Shown here: positions 29,483 to 39,594 of the stretch, piece by piece
Layout of the letters: every line of letters begins with the position of its first letter
Position numbering within the stretch: the stretch's first letter is position 1
NCBI RefSeq assembly: GCF_001424705.1
Contig: NZ_LMRA01000001.1
Coordinates: 151,608-215,607 of the forward strand
Direction: 5' to 3'
DNA length: 64,000 nucleotides
Source: Methylobacterium sp. Leaf465
GTDB taxonomy: Bacteria > Pseudomonadota > Alphaproteobacteria > Rhizobiales > Beijerinckiaceae
The notes under the pieces: generated by a model
Databases searched by the model: none
Seen by the model: the letters and a program-made list of their open reading frames with translations, nothing else
What the model was told of the DNA's origin: nothing
Position numbers and translations under genes: made by a program

Positions 29483-30715
29483 ATGACCGACTTCCACCGC
29501 ATCAAGCGCCTGCCCCCCTACGTGTTCGAGCAGGTGAACCGGATCAAGGCCCAGGCCCGCGCCAACGGCGCCGACATCATCGACCTCGGCATGGGCAACC
29601 CGGACCTCGACGCCCCGAAGCACGTCATCGCCAAGCTGGTGGAAACCGCCGGCCGTCCGCGTACCGACCGCTACTCCGCCTCGAAGGGCATCGCCGGCCT
29701 GCGCCGCGCCCAGGCGAACTATTACAAGCGCCGCTTCGGCGTGAGCCTGAACCCCGACACCCAGGTGGTGGCGACGCTGGGTTCGAAGGAGGGCTTCGCC
29801 AACATGGCGCAGGCGATCACGGCGCCGGGCGACGTGGTGCTGGTGCCGAACCCGAGCTACCCGATCCACGCCTTCGGCTTCCTCATGGCCGGCGGCGTCA
29901 TCCGCTCGGTGCCGGCCGAGCCGACGCCCGCCTTCTTCCCCGCGGTGGAGAAGGCGATGCAGCACTCGATCCCGAAGCCGGTGGCGATCGTGGTCTGCTA
30001 TCCCTCGAATCCCACCGCCTACGTGGCGAGCCTCGACTTCTATCGGGACCTCGTCGCCTTCGCGAAGCGCCACGAGATCATCATCCTGTCGGACCTCGCC
30101 TATGCGGAGGTCTACTTCGACGGCGATCCGCCGCCCTCCGTGCTGGAGATCCCGGGCGCCATCGACTGCACGGTGGAGTTCTCGTCCCTGTCGAAGACGT
30201 TCTCCATGGCCGGCTGGCGCATGGGCTTCGCGGTGGGCAACGAGCGCCTGCTCGCCGCGCTCACCCGCGTGAAGTCCTACCTCGATTACGGCGCCTTCAC
30301 GCCGATCCAGGTCGCCGCCACCGCCGCCCTGAACGGGCCGGAGGACTGCATCGTCGAGATGCGCGGGATTTACAAGAAGCGCCGCGACGCGCTGGTCGAG
30401 TCCTTCGGCAAGACCGGCTGGAAGATCCCGACCCCGTCGGCCTCGATGTTCGCCTGGGTGCCGATCCCCGAGAAGTACCAGGCGCTGGGCAGCCTCGAAT
30501 TCTCGAAGCTCCTCCTCGAGAAGTCCGACGTGGCGGTGGCCCCCGGCATCGGCTTCGGCGAGCACGGCGACAACTACGTCCGCATCGCGCTCGTGGAGAA
30601 CGAGCAGCGCATCCGGCAGGCGGCGCGCAACGTCCGGCGCTTCTTCGAGACCTCGGACAAGACGCTGCACAACGTGGTGCCGATGCCCGAGGCGTCCCTG
30701 TCGAAGGCCGGCTGA
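29483..30715 (+). CDS. PLP-dependent class I/II aminotransferase (AlaC-like)
   Basis: 410 residues from ATG 29483; an upstream in-frame ATG at 29399 would add 28 residues of poor coding character. The PLP lysine is in SLSKTFSMAGWRMG, and GMGNPDLDAP, VVCYPSNPT and the arginine near YVRIALVENE are present. The closest style is the AlaC/LL-diaminopimelate aminotransferase group used for alanine or for methionine and lysine precursors. The exact acceptor is not decided. Confidence 0.88.
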   Translation: MTDFHRIKRLPPYVFEQVNRIKAQARANGADIIDLGMGNPDLDAPKHVIAKLVETAGRPRTDRYSASKGIAGLRRAQANYYKRRFGVSLNPDTQVVATLGSKEGFANMAQAITAPGDVVLVPNPSYPIHAFGFLMAGGVIRSVPAEPTPAFFPAVEKAMQHSIPKPVAIVVCYPSNPTAYVASLDFYRDLVAFAKRHEIIILSDLAYAEVYFDGDPPPSVLEIPGAIDCTVEFSSLSKTFSMAGWRMGFAVGNERLLAALTRVKSYLDYGAFTPIQVAATAALNGPEDCIVEMRGIYKKRRDALVESFGKTGWKIPTPSASMFAWVPIPEKYQALGSLEFSKLLLEKSDVAVAPGIGFGEHGDNYVRIALVENEQRIRQAARNVRRFFETSDKTLHNVVPMPEASLSKAG

Positions 30716-30917
30716 GGCTCCCTCGTCTGGATCTCGGGCCCGGATCCAGGGACGGGATCTAGAGCCCGGATGTTGCGGCCGGGAGACAGCCGTCCGCAAA
30801 GCTTGTCGAAACGCACCGATGCGCTTGTCACGGCGCGGCGCGCTCCGCAGGGTCCCAGCGATACCGCGCCGCGTTTCCTGTCTGCGCGCGGTGCGTTCGC
30901 CGAGGCCCGAGGATCGT

Positions 30918-31145
30918 ATGCGTCGCCTGACCCTTCGTCGCCTGCCCCTTGCCGTCGCCCTGGTGCTGAGCGCCTCCGCGGGCGCCTGCGCGCCGAAGCC
31001 GATCGTCGCCCGCGACCCGGTTCCGGCACCCGAGCCGACGCTCGGCTACGAGTGCAGCTCGCGGCCGACCGTGCTGAACGGATTCTATTCCACCTGCGAA
31101 CCGGCGCTCCAGGAGCGTTCGGTCGTGGTCCGCGCCAAGGGCTGA
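30918..31145 (+). CDS. Small putative lipoprotein
   Basis: 75 residues from ATG 30918. A basic head and hydrophobic stretch end in SAGACAP, a probable lipobox with the cysteine at about residue 24. Three further cysteines follow (YECSSRPTVLNGFYSTCEP), an unusual density for so short a protein. Function unknown. The longer frame starting at 30819 is not supported. Confidence 0.65.
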   Translation: MRRLTLRRLPLAVALVLSASAGACAPKPIVARDPVPAPEPTLGYECSSRPTVLNGFYSTCEPALQERSVVVRAKG

Positions 31146-31347
31146 GCCCCCCGGAACGCGTCGCAGGGCCGGGCCGATGTCCGGCCGTCGACGTCTCGAG
31201 GCCGCGCGTCGCGGCCGCTTTCCCACAGGACAGCGACGAATGTCGCGCTCCCGCGACCGAACGGACACGGACAGGAACGCGGGATTGGGGCAGGATGCCC
31301 CCGGGCGCGTCCCTCCGGGTCTTCAGGTTGCCCGCCGGAGTTTGATC

Positions 31348-31677
31348 GTGGTGCTGATGATGCGGACCCTCCTCGCTGCTGGCCTGATCGGTCTCGGGTT
31401 CACCCTTGGTGCCTCCGCGCAGACCCTCTATCTCGGCGCGAACGGCCCCGTGGTGCTGCCGACGAGCCCGAGCTCCGGCCGGCCGATCCCGGACGTTCCC
31501 GAGGCGGTGCCGGTGCCGAGCGTGATGAACGGCGGCGGATTCGGCCTGACCGGAACCGAGTATTTCAGCGACGGCCTCAGCGAGGGCCCGCTCAACCAGC
31601 GCCACCGCCCGCGCGAATTCGTCCTGGCGCCGGCCCGCATCGGCCCGCCGGACTACGTCCGCCCCGCCCTCCGCTAG
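31348..31677 (+). CDS. Small secreted protein of unknown function
   Basis: 109 residues from GTG 31348, preceded by CGGAG seven bases away; ATG 31357 is an alternative without a site at the right distance. A signal peptide (LLAAGLIGLGFTLGASAQT) should be cut after ASA, leaving a Pro/Gly-rich protein of about 85 residues. No family is recognised. It precedes prfB on the same strand with a 238-base gap. Confidence 0.6.
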   Translation: MVLMMRTLLAAGLIGLGFTLGASAQTLYLGANGPVVLPTSPSSGRPIPDVPEAVPVPSVMNGGGFGLTGTEYFSDGLSEGPLNQRHRPREFVLAPARIGPPDYVRPALR

Positions 31678-31915
31678 CGCCGGTCGGCCCGGCGGCACTG
31701 CCTGGGGTCATCGCGTCCCCGGGGACCGATCCGCCTTCCGTCACGACCGGTGCCGAAGGGCAGGCACAGCCACGTGCGTGGGCTCGCCCCCCTTGCGCCG
31801 GCGCGCCGACCGGGGGCGCGACGCGTCCTCGGTTTCGCTCCCCGGCGTTTACACCATCCGGCCGGCCCGGTATCACCCGGTCCCACACCCCGAACACACG
31901 AGCCCGAAACACCAG

Positions 31916-33044
31916 ATGCGCGCCGAGATCGAACAACTCTCGGATGCCGCCAAGCAGTCGATCGGACTGCTGAGGAGGCATCTTTGACTGGGATACCGTC
32001 GAGAAACGCCTCGCGGAGCTGAACGCGGCTTCCGAGAATCCCGAGCTCTGGAACGACGCCGAGGCCGCCCAGAAGGTCATGCGCGAGCGCACCCAGCTCG
32101 ATGACGCGGTCAACGCGATCAAGAAGCTGAGCCAGGACCTCGAGGACGCCCACACGCTGATCGAACTCGGCGAGATGGAGGGCGACGAGGCCACCATCCA
32201 GGAGGGCGAGGCGGGCGTGCGCGCCGTCGAGAAGGAGGCCGCGCGGCGCCAGATCGAGACGCTGCTCTCCGGCGAGGCCGACGGCTTCGACACCTACCTA
32301 GAGGTCCATTCCGGCGCCGGCGGCACCGAGAGCCAGGACTGGGCCAACATGCTTCAGCGCATGTATGGCCGCTGGGCCGAGCGCCGGAAGTACAAGGTCG
32401 AGATCGTCGAGTGGTCGGATGGCGACGAGGCCGGGATCAAGGGCGCCACGCTCCTGATCAAGGGCCACAACGCCTATGGCTGGCTCAAGACCGAGTCCGG
32501 CGTGCACCGGCTGGTGCGGATCTCGCCCTACGATTCGAGCGCGCGCCGCCACACCAGCTTCGCCAGCGTCTGGGTCTATCCGGTCATCGACGACCGGATC
32601 GAGATCGAGATCAAGGAATCCGACTGCCGCATCGACACCTACCGGTCGTCGGGCGCGGGCGGCCAGCACGTCAACACCACCGATTCGGCGGTGCGCATCA
32701 CGCACATTCCGACGGGCATCGTGGTGGCGTGCCAGCAGGAGCGTTCGCAGCACAAGAACCGGGCCACCGCCTGGAACATGCTACGCGCCCGCATGTACGA
32801 GGCCGAGCTGAAGAAGCGGGAGGAGAAGGCCAGTGCCGAGGCCGCCGCGAAGACCGACATCGGCTGGGGTCATCAGATCCGCAGCTACGTGCTGCAGCCC
32901 TACCAGCTCGTGAAGGACCTGCGCACCGGCACCCAGTCCACCGATCCCGATGCGGTGCTGGACGGCTCCCTCGATCCGTTCATGGAAGCGTCCCTCGCCC
33001 AGCGCGTCTATGGCGGGGCGGATGTGGTCGAGGACATCGAGTAG
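31916..33044 (+). CDS. prfB: Peptide chain release factor 2, programmed +1 frameshift
   Basis: 375 residues made from two frames: codons 1-23 (31916-31984), then a +1 shift at CTT-TGA-C so that reading resumes at 31986. The shift site has the SD-like AGGAGG at 31973-31978, three bases before CTT, as in E. coli. The in-frame TGA at 31985-31987 lets RF2 regulate itself. The GGQ loop for peptide release is in [14 protein letters not shown]2 reads UGA and UAA. Without the shift the first frame is a 23-residue peptide. Confidence 0.95.
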
Positions 33045-33156
33045 GGCGCGCGCCCGCTCCCGGGTGGTCGGACGGCGTTTCCCGGCTTCGGGAAAACGCC
33101 GCGCCGGCTCCCTCGTCGGGGTATCTCGACGCGAAGCGGGGCCGGCGGAGGGCCGG

Positions 33157-34398
33157 TCAGAGCACGTCGGCGGCTCTGAGAAAGCGCACCGGGTCGACCG
33201 GCTCGCCGTCGATGCGGGTCTCGTAATGCAGGTGGCTGCCGGTGGAGCGGCCGGTGGAGCCCACGCGTCCGACGATCGTGCCCGGCTCGACCCATTGGCC
33301 CGGCGATACGTCGAAGGCCGAGAGGTGCGCGTAGCGGGTGACGAGTCCGTGGCCGTGATCGACCTCGACCATGTTGCCGTAGCCGCCATTGTACTCGGCC
33401 ACCGTGATGCGCCCCGCCGCCGTGGCGCGGGCCGGCTCTCCGGTCTCCGCCCGCATGTCCATGCCGGTATGCATGGCGTAGCCGCGGGTGAACGGATCGA
33501 GGCGGGGGCCGAAATTGCTGGACAGGCTGAGGTCCCCGGAGAGCGGACGGCGCACGGGGAGGGCCGCCGTGATCCGGCGCAGATGCGCCTCCTCGGCCAG
33601 GGAGCGCTGAACCTCCGACAGGGATAGGGCGAACGCGTCGCCGCTCAGGGGCACCAGCGGCCCACCGATCCCGGCCGGACGCTCGTGCTCGTAGCGGGCG
33701 GGATCGAGACCGAGGCGGGCGACGAGGCCGCGCAGGCGCTGGGCGCCTTTGCCGGCCCGCGCCCCGATCGTGGCGAGCACGCGGGACTGCGCCTCGGCGA
33801 GGCCGTCCAGGCGCTGCTCCAGGGCCGCGACCCTTCCCTCGACCGCGCGGGCGGATTGTCGCCCGGAGGCGGGGTCGGCGGCGGTCCGGAGCTGGAGCGC
33901 ATCGGGGGTCGGGAACGGCTTGGCGCCTGACAGGGTGCCCGGCAGGAAAGTGGACGGGCCCTTGATCGCGGGCTCGGGCGCCTCGCTCACGGGGGCGGCC
34001 AGCGTCGCGGCGCCGGGATCGCCCGCGAGGGTGGCGATGGCGGCCTGGCGGGCCTCAAGCGCGGCCTGCCGGCGCGCGAGCTCGGCCATGCGCTGGGCGA
34101 GGCCGTCGCGCGACGCCGCCTGCTCCATCGTCACCCGGTCGAGCTGCAGGCGCAGGGTGCCGATCCGCTCCTCGTAGCCGTACTGGAGGGCGCTCTGCTG
34201 CGAGACGAAGCGGGCCAGCACCTCGTCGTGGAAGACGAGGTAGTACGTCGCCCCGCCGGCCCAGGCGACGGCGACGGCCAGCGCTCCGGCGAGGAGGCGG
34301 GACCGCAGCGTTGAGGCCGGGCCGGCGGGGACGACGCGGTTCGCCGTCGAGGAGGATTTCCGGGAAGACGATGGCATGGGACGCGTGACCTGATCCAC
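33157..34398 (-). CDS. M23 (LytM-type) peptidoglycan metallopeptidase-like membrane protein
   Basis: 413 residues. A membrane helix (about 33-55) is followed by a coiled coil (about 70-115), a linker and a C-terminal M23 domain. The domain has MHTGMDM, EYNGGYGNMVEVDHG and HLSAF, with the zinc ligands H-x3-D and H-x-H placed as in active enzymes. It probably trims septal or side-wall peptidoglycan or activates amidases. The start could instead be ATG 34377. It faces prfB convergently. Confidence 0.85.
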   Translation of the reverse strand: MDQVTRPMPSSSRKSSSTANRVVPAGPASTLRSRLLAGALAVAVAWAGGATYYLVFHDEVLARFVSQQSALQYGYEERIGTLRLQLDRVTMEQAASRDGLAQRMAELARRQAALEARQAAIATLAGDPGAATLAAPVSEAPEPAIKGPSTFLPGTLSGAKPFPTPDALQLRTAADPASGRQSARAVEGRVAALEQRLDGLAEAQSRVLATIGARAGKGAQRLRGLVARLGLDPARYEHERPAGIGGPLVPLSGDAFALSLSEVQRSLAEEAHLRRITAALPVRRPLSGDLSLSSNFGPRLDPFTRGYAMHTGMDMRAETGEPARATAAGRITVAEYNGGYGNMVEVDHGHGLVTRYAHLSAFDVSPGQWVEPGTIVGRVGSTGRSTGSHLHYETRIDGEPVDPVRFLRAADVL

Positions 34399-34475
34399 CG
34401 CGTCACCCTGCCCGGATCAGGGTTAACGAACCGCCAAGGCGCAGCCCCGACGATTCATCATACGAAATCCAGTCC

Positions 34476-34946
34476 TCAGGCCAGGTCGCGGGCGGCGGCC
34501 AGCACCGCCTCGGCATGGCCCGGCACCTTCACCTTCGGCCAGATCCGGGCGATGCGACCCGCGCGGTCCAGGAGCATCGTCGTACGCTCCACGCCCATGT
34601 ATTTCCGGCCGTACATGCTCTTCTCGACCCACACGCCATAGGCCTCGAGCATGGCCTTGCCCTCGTCGGAGGCCAGCGGAAAGGTGAGGGCGTACTTCGC
34701 GCGGAACTTGTCGTGGCTCTTCACCGAGTCCGGCGACACCCCGATCACGATGGTGTCAGCCGCGGCAAAGTCGGGGCCGAGGGCGTTGAAGCCCTGCGCC
34801 TCCAGGGTACAACCGCTCGTGTCGTCCTTGGGGTAGAAGTACAGGACCGCCTTGCGGCCCGACAGGTCCCCGAGGCTGATCGTCTCGTCGCCGGCGCCCG
34901 GCAGGGTGAAGTCGGGCGCCTGATCTCCGGTATCGAGGGGCATCAT
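34476..34946 (-). CDS. bcp: Peroxiredoxin, BCP/PrxQ type
   Basis: 156 residues from ATG 34946, with GGAAGG immediately before it (ATG 34943 is equally possible). The peroxidatic cysteine lies in YPKDDTSGCTLEAQGF; no resolving cysteine follows at +5, so it may act as a 1-Cys type or use a partner. Length and the GV.ERTT..LLD.AG segment fit the family. It detoxifies hydroperoxides. It is divergent from the large AsmA-like gene, with 170 bases between. Confidence 0.92.
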   Translation of the reverse strand: MMPLDTGDQAPDFTLPGAGDETISLGDLSGRKAVLYFYPKDDTSGCTLEAQGFNALGPDFAAADTIVIGVSPDSVKSHDKFRAKYALTFPLASDEGKAMLEAYGVWVEKSMYGRKYMGVERTTMLLDRAGRIARIWPKVKVPGHAEAVLAAARDLA

Positions 34947-35116
34947 GCCTTCCTTTCGGCCGATTGATGGTGTGCCTCTGGCGTTGCACCGCGACGGGAG
35001 TTCCACGCCCCGGCGCACCAGGACCGACGAACGCCAAAGACCCGCGCAAGCAGAAACCCGTAGGACTGCCGCTCGATAGCCCGAGGGGACGTTCCGATCC
35101 AGCGGCACAAGGATTG

Positions 35117-38100
35117 ATGGACCAGGAAACGGCCAAAGGTTCGCGGCCCGCGCGGCCCGCCGCACGGCGGCGGCCGCTGCTTTGGATTGCGGCCGCCCTG
35201 GTGGTCGGCCTGACGGTCGCCGTCGGCGGAGTCATCGGCCGCCTGTCGATGGGTCCCCTGCGCATCGACGGCATGTCGGAGCGCGTGGCCTCGGCCATCG
35301 CCGGCAGCATCGGTCCCGGCTGGCGCGTCGCTCTCAGCGACAGCGCCCTGGAGCTCGACGCGGAGCAGTCCCTGGCCCTGCGCGTCGCCGGTCTCGACAT
35401 CCACAATCCCGAGGGCGCCCTCGTGGTCCGGGCGCCCCTGGCCGTGGTCAGCCTCGACACCTGGAGCCTTCTGCGCCTTGCGGTGCAGCCGCGGGCCATC
35501 GAGTTCCGGGACCTGCAGATGACGGCCCTGGTCCACCGCAACGGCAGCATCGCCTTCGCGGCCTCCGACAGCAGCCCGGGCAGCGCGGTGGTGCCCCACA
35601 CGCTGCCGAGCGTCGATGCCGCGGCCGGCCACGTCTCGCCGATCTCCGCCAGCGTCGCCTCGATCTTCGGGGTGGTGCTCGATTCCGCCGGCGTGATCGG
35701 CGCCCTCGACCGGGCGCGGATCACCAACGGACGCCTCACGCTCATCGACGACGATGCCCGCCAGCGCGCCGTGTTCGAGCACGTCAACGGCCTGTTCCGC
35801 CGCGATGCCGTGCGCGACGCCCGGGTCTTCGAACTGCGCATCGACGGGCCGCACGGGGAATGGCGCTTCGGCGGCGACCTGCACGAGGCCGGGGGCACCA
35901 AGCGCACCGGCATCATCACCCTCGACGACCTGCCGATCAGCGACCTCCTCCTCCTGTCCGGCCAGTCGAAGCTGCCGGTGGACACCGACCTCAAGCTCTC
36001 GGCCAAGGCCGACGTGGCGATCGATGCCGGGCGCATCGAGACGATGACGGCCGAGATCCGCACCGGCGGCGGCAACGTCCTGATCGAGGAGAAGGACTTC
36101 AACCCGGTCACCATCGACAGCCTCGCGGCCGCGGTGAGCTGGGACGAGGCCGGCCGGGCGATGAAGCTCGACGCCCTCGATTATCGCGGGGCCGGCAACG
36201 CGGTGCACCTCACCGGCGCCTGGACTGCGGCGCCCGCGGGCGCGGATTCCGCCTGGACCCTGGAACTGGCGGGCAGGGACGCGGTGCTGCGCGGGGCCAA
36301 TGCGGCCGACAAGCCCGTCGGCCTCGACACGGTCTCGGCCCATCTCACCGGCAAGGCCGGCGGGATCGTCATCGACGACTTCTCGGTCCGGGCCGGTGCC
36401 GCCAACGGCCGGATCACCGGGACCATCGGGACCTCGGCCGACGATGACGGGCTGACCCTGCACATCGTCGCCGGCGACACCGACGGGCGGATGGCGCTGC
36501 GCCTCTGGCCCGAGCACGTGGCGCCGCCCGCCCGCAACTACCTCGTGGACAACCTGCGCGGCGGAAAGGTCAACGCGGTCGACATCACCGTGGACATGAG
36601 CGGCTCGGAACTCGCCGCCGCCACCCGCGGCGAGCCGATGCCCGACAACGCGGTCCATATCGATTTCGCGGTCTCCGACGCCACCCTGATCGTGGTGCCC
36701 GACTCGCCGCCGCTCACGCGGGGGCGGGTGACCGGCACGATCACCGGACAGACGACCAAGATCCGCAACGTCACCGCCGATGTCCGCATGGCGGACAACC
36801 GGACCCTGTCGATCTCGGATGGATCCTTCGTGATCCCCAAGATCACCCCCGACACGGTGACGGCGCAGATCGGGCTGCGCCTCAGCGGCGGCGCCGACGC
36901 CCTGGTCTCGCTGCTGCAGACCAACATGTTCAAGACCCTCACGGGCCTCGACCTCGATCCCGGGACGGTGAAGGGCGCCGCGGACCTGCGCATCGACTTC
37001 CCCCTCAACCTGAAGCACATCCCCGACCTGCCCGACCTGCCGGTGAGCATCACCGGGACCCTGTCGGACATCGCGGTCGACAAGGTGTTCGGGAAGGAGC
37101 GGCTCGAGGGCGGACGCTTCGCGGTCCTCTGCGAGCGGGGCGCCTTCTCGCTCAAGGGCGACGGCCGAGTCATGGGTACGCCGATCACGGTGGACCTGCG
37201 CCAGCCCAAGGCCGGCGCGCCCGGCGAGGTGAATATCGGCCTGGCCATCGACGACGCCCTGCGGGCCCGCAAGGGCCTGCCGGTGGCGCCCCAGATCACC
37301 GGCACCATCCCGGTCCGCCTGACCTTGCCGATCGGCCGGACCGGACTGGGCAAGCCCCCGATCCGCGTGGAGGCCGACCTCACCCGGATGGGGAGCGACG
37401 GGCTCCTGCCGGGCGTGACGAAGGCCGTCGGCAAGGCCGGACGCGCGAGCTTCACCGTGAGCGAGGGGGCGAACGGCAACCAGGACCTGCGCGATCTCGT
37501 CGTCGACGCGGGACCGCTGATGGCGCGCGGCAGCGCCAGCCTCAACGGCGACGGGGGGTTGGAGCGCGCGGATCTGACGGCGCTGAAGCTCTCGCCCGGG
37601 GACGACATGCGCGTCCAGGTCGACCGCACCGGCGGCAATGCCTATCGGGTCGCCGTCCGGGGCGCCGTGGCCGATGCGCGCCCGTTCTTGCGCGGACTCG
37701 GCGGGCCCGACGTCAAGGGGGCCCGGGATGCGAACCCGAAGGATGTCGAGGCCGATCTCAGCCTCGGCATCGTCAGCGGCTTCAACGGGGAATCCCTGAC
37801 CAATGCCAGCGCCAAGCTCTCCTTGCGCGGCCGCGACCTGCGAAGCGGGCGCGTCCAGGGCAAGTTCAGCAGCGCGCCCTTCTCGGCGCAGGTGACCCAC
37901 ACCGATCGCGGCGCCTCGAGCGTCACCATCGAGACGCTGGATGCCGGCTCGACCCTGCGCTTCGCCGACATCTACAAGCGGATGTACGGCGGCAAGCTGA
38001 TCATGACGAGCGCCCTGAACGACGGGCCGCAGCCGGGCTCCGTCCAGATCCGCAACTTCATCCTGCGCAACGAGCCGGCCCTGTCCAGCATCATGGCGCA

Positions 38101-38566
38101 GGGGCCGGCCACCAGCGAGGTCGTGGATTCCCGCGGCCGGAAATACGTCGTGCAGAATGCCGGCAACGACGTGGAGTTCGACCGCCTGCGGGCGATCTTC
38201 ACGCGCACAGGCAGCCGGATCGACATCAGCGACGCGGCGATCTCGAACCCCGCCATGGGCTTCACCATGACGGGCTTCCTCGACACCGCCAAGGAGCGCA
38301 CCGACATCAACGGCACCTTCGTGCCGCTCTACGGCCTGAACAACGTCGTCTCCCAGCTGCCGATCCTCGGCCAGCTCCTCGGTGGCGGCCGGAACGAGGG
38401 CCTGTTCGCCCTGAACTTCCGGGTGTCCGGCCGCCTCGCCAAGCCGGACGTGAGCGTGAACCCGCTCTCGGCCCTCGCCCCCGGCATCCTGCGCAAGCTG
38501 TTCAGCGCGGGCGGCGGCAATGACGGCCTCGCTGCGGGCGCGCCGATGAGCGAGACCGAGCGCTGA
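35117..38566 (+). CDS. Large AsmA-like (DUF3971/YhdP-type) envelope protein
   Basis: 1149 residues from ATG 35117. One membrane helix (about 21-41) anchors a long periplasmic protein of repeating beta segments; AsmA-like features include DTWSLLRLAVQPRAIEFRDLQM near residue 115-135 and DSRGRKYVVQNAGNDVEF with the final FTRTGSRIDISDAAISNPAMGFTMTGFL. YhdP/TamB relatives carry phospholipids to the outer membrane. The frame extends upstream to 34964 but the segment before 35117 is the bcp 5' side. Confidence 0.82.
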   Translation: MDQETAKGSRPARPAARRRPLLWIAAALVVGLTVAVGGVIGRLSMGPLRIDGMSERVASAIAGSIGPGWRVALSDSALELDAEQSLALRVAGLDIHNPEGALVVRAPLAVVSLDTWSLLRLAVQPRAIEFRDLQMTALVHRNGSIAFAASDSSPGSAVVPHTLPSVDAAAGHVSPISASVASIFGVVLDSAGVIGALDRARITNGRLTLIDDDARQRAVFEHVNGLFRRDAVRDARVFELRIDGPHGEWRFGGDLHEAGGTKRTGIITLDDLPISDLLLLSGQSKLPVDTDLKLSAKADVAIDAGRIETMTAEIRTGGGNVLIEEKDFNPVTIDSLAAAVSWDEAGRAMKLDALDYRGAGNAVHLTGAWTAAPAGADSAWTLELAGRDAVLRGANAADKPVGLDTVSAHLTGKAGGIVIDDFSVRAGAANGRITGTIGTSADDDGLTLHIVAGDTDGRMALRLWPEHVAPPARNYLVDNLRGGKVNAVDITVDMSGSELAAATRGEPMPDNAVHIDFAVSDATLIVVPDSPPLTRGRVTGTITGQTTKIRNVTADVRMADNRTLSISDGSFVIPKITPDTVTAQIGLRLSGGADALVSLLQTNMFKTLTGLDLDPGTVKGAADLRIDFPLNLKHIPDLPDLPVSITGTLSDIAVDKVFGKERLEGGRFAVLCERGAFSLKGDGRVMGTPITVDLRQPKAGAPGEVNIGLAIDDALRARKGLPVAPQITGTIPVRLTLPIGRTGLGKPPIRVEADLTRMGSDGLLPGVTKAVGKAGRASFTVSEGANGNQDLRDLVVDAGPLMARGSASLNGDGGLERADLTALKLSPGDDMRVQVDRTGGNAYRVAVRGAVADARPFLRGLGGPDVKGARDANPKDVEADLSLGIVSGFNGESLTNASAKLSLRGRDLRSGRVQGKFSSAPFSAQVTHTDRGASSVTIETLDAGSTLRFADIYKRMYGGKLIMTSALNDGPQPGSVQIRNFILRNEPALSSIMAQGPATSEVVDSRGRKYVVQNAGNDVEFDRLRAIFTRTGSRIDISDAAISNPAMGFTMTGFLDTAKERTDINGTFVPLYGLNNVVSQLPILGQLLGGGRNEGLFALNFRVSGRLAKPDVSVNPLSALAPGILRKLFSAGGGNDGLAAGAPMSETER

Positions 38567-38611
38567 GGGGCTCGCCGTCCTGCGCGCGACCCCGCTCCGG
38601 GATCCCCATGG

Positions 38612-39502
38612 TCAGCCCGCGCCCGCGATCCCGTCGAGCTCCGCCAGCGCGTCCGCCGGCAGGGACAGACCGGCGGCCGCCATGTTCTCGCGCAGGTGCT
38701 CCGGCGACGACGTGCCGGGGATCAGCAGGATGTTGGGCGCCCGGGCGAGGAGCCAGGCGAGGGCGACCTGCATCGGGGTCGCGCCGATGCGCGCGGCGAC
38801 GGCCGACAGCGTCGTCGACTGGAGCGGGCTGAAGCCGCCCAGCGGAAAGAAGGGCACGTAGGCGATGCCGGCGGCGGAAAGGTCGTCGACCAGCGCGTCG
38901 TCCGCCCGCTGCGCGAGGTTGTAGGCGTTCTGCACGCAGACGATGGGCGTGATCGCGCGCCCCTCGGCCACCTGGCGCGGCGTCACGTTGCTGAGCCCGA
39001 TCCGGCGCACGAGTCCCTGGCGCTGCAGGTCGACCAGGACGCCCAGGGGCTCCGCGATGGAGCCCTCGGCGGGACCGTGCGCGTCGAACATGATCCGCAG
39101 GTTCACCACATCCAGCGCCTCGACGCCGAGGTTTCTCAGGTTGTCGTGGACGGCGTGCGTCAGGTCCTCGGCCGAGGCGGCCGGGTTCCAGGAGGCGTCC
39201 GGTCCCCGCCGCGCCCCGACCTTGGTGACGAGGACGAGATCGTCCGGGTAGGGGTGCAGCGCTTCGCGGATGATCTGGTTCGTGACGTGGGGGCCGTAGA
39301 AATCGCTCGTGTCGATGTGATTCACACCGGAGGCCACCGCCTCCCGCAGCACGGCCACAGCACGAGCCCGGTCCTTCGGGGGGCCGAATACCTGCGGTCC
39401 GGCGAGCTGCATGGCACCGTAGCCCATCCGCTTCACCGTCCGGTCGCCGAGCCGGTAGGTGCCGGCTCCGTCGAGATCCTTCGCCCTGTCGCGATCGTTC
39501 AT
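38612..39502 (-). CDS. Aldo/keto reductase
   Basis: 296 residues from ATG 39502, with GGAG six bases upstream. The catalytic Asp and Tyr are in HIDTSDFYGP and the lysine in LVTKVGARRG; the NADPH loop is SPEHLRENMAA. It is a monomeric NADPH-dependent carbonyl reductase of unknown substrate. It is divergent from a LysR gene 92 bases away, which probably controls it. Confidence 0.9.
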   Translation of the reverse strand: MNDRDRAKDLDGAGTYRLGDRTVKRMGYGAMQLAGPQVFGPPKDRARAVAVLREAVASGVNHIDTSDFYGPHVTNQIIREALHPYPDDLVLVTKVGARRGPDASWNPAASAEDLTHAVHDNLRNLGVEALDVVNLRIMFDAHGPAEGSIAEPLGVLVDLQRQGLVRRIGLSNVTPRQVAEGRAITPIVCVQNAYNLAQRADDALVDDLSAAGIAYVPFFPLGGFSPLQSTTLSAVAARIGATPMQVALAWLLARAPNILLIPGTSSPEHLRENMAAAGLSLPADALAELDGIAGAG

Positions 39503-39594
39503 GGAAAACTCCTTTGCGCTGAGCTCCACCTAGCCCCTGCCGCCCCGCGCGATAATCCGGCACAATGCGCACGGGCCGTGCGGGGAAACGAACG

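Noticed and set aside
34412..34436. A single GGTTAAC near the M23 gene as a CtrA box
   Set aside because: Only one half-site is present; the second half does not match.
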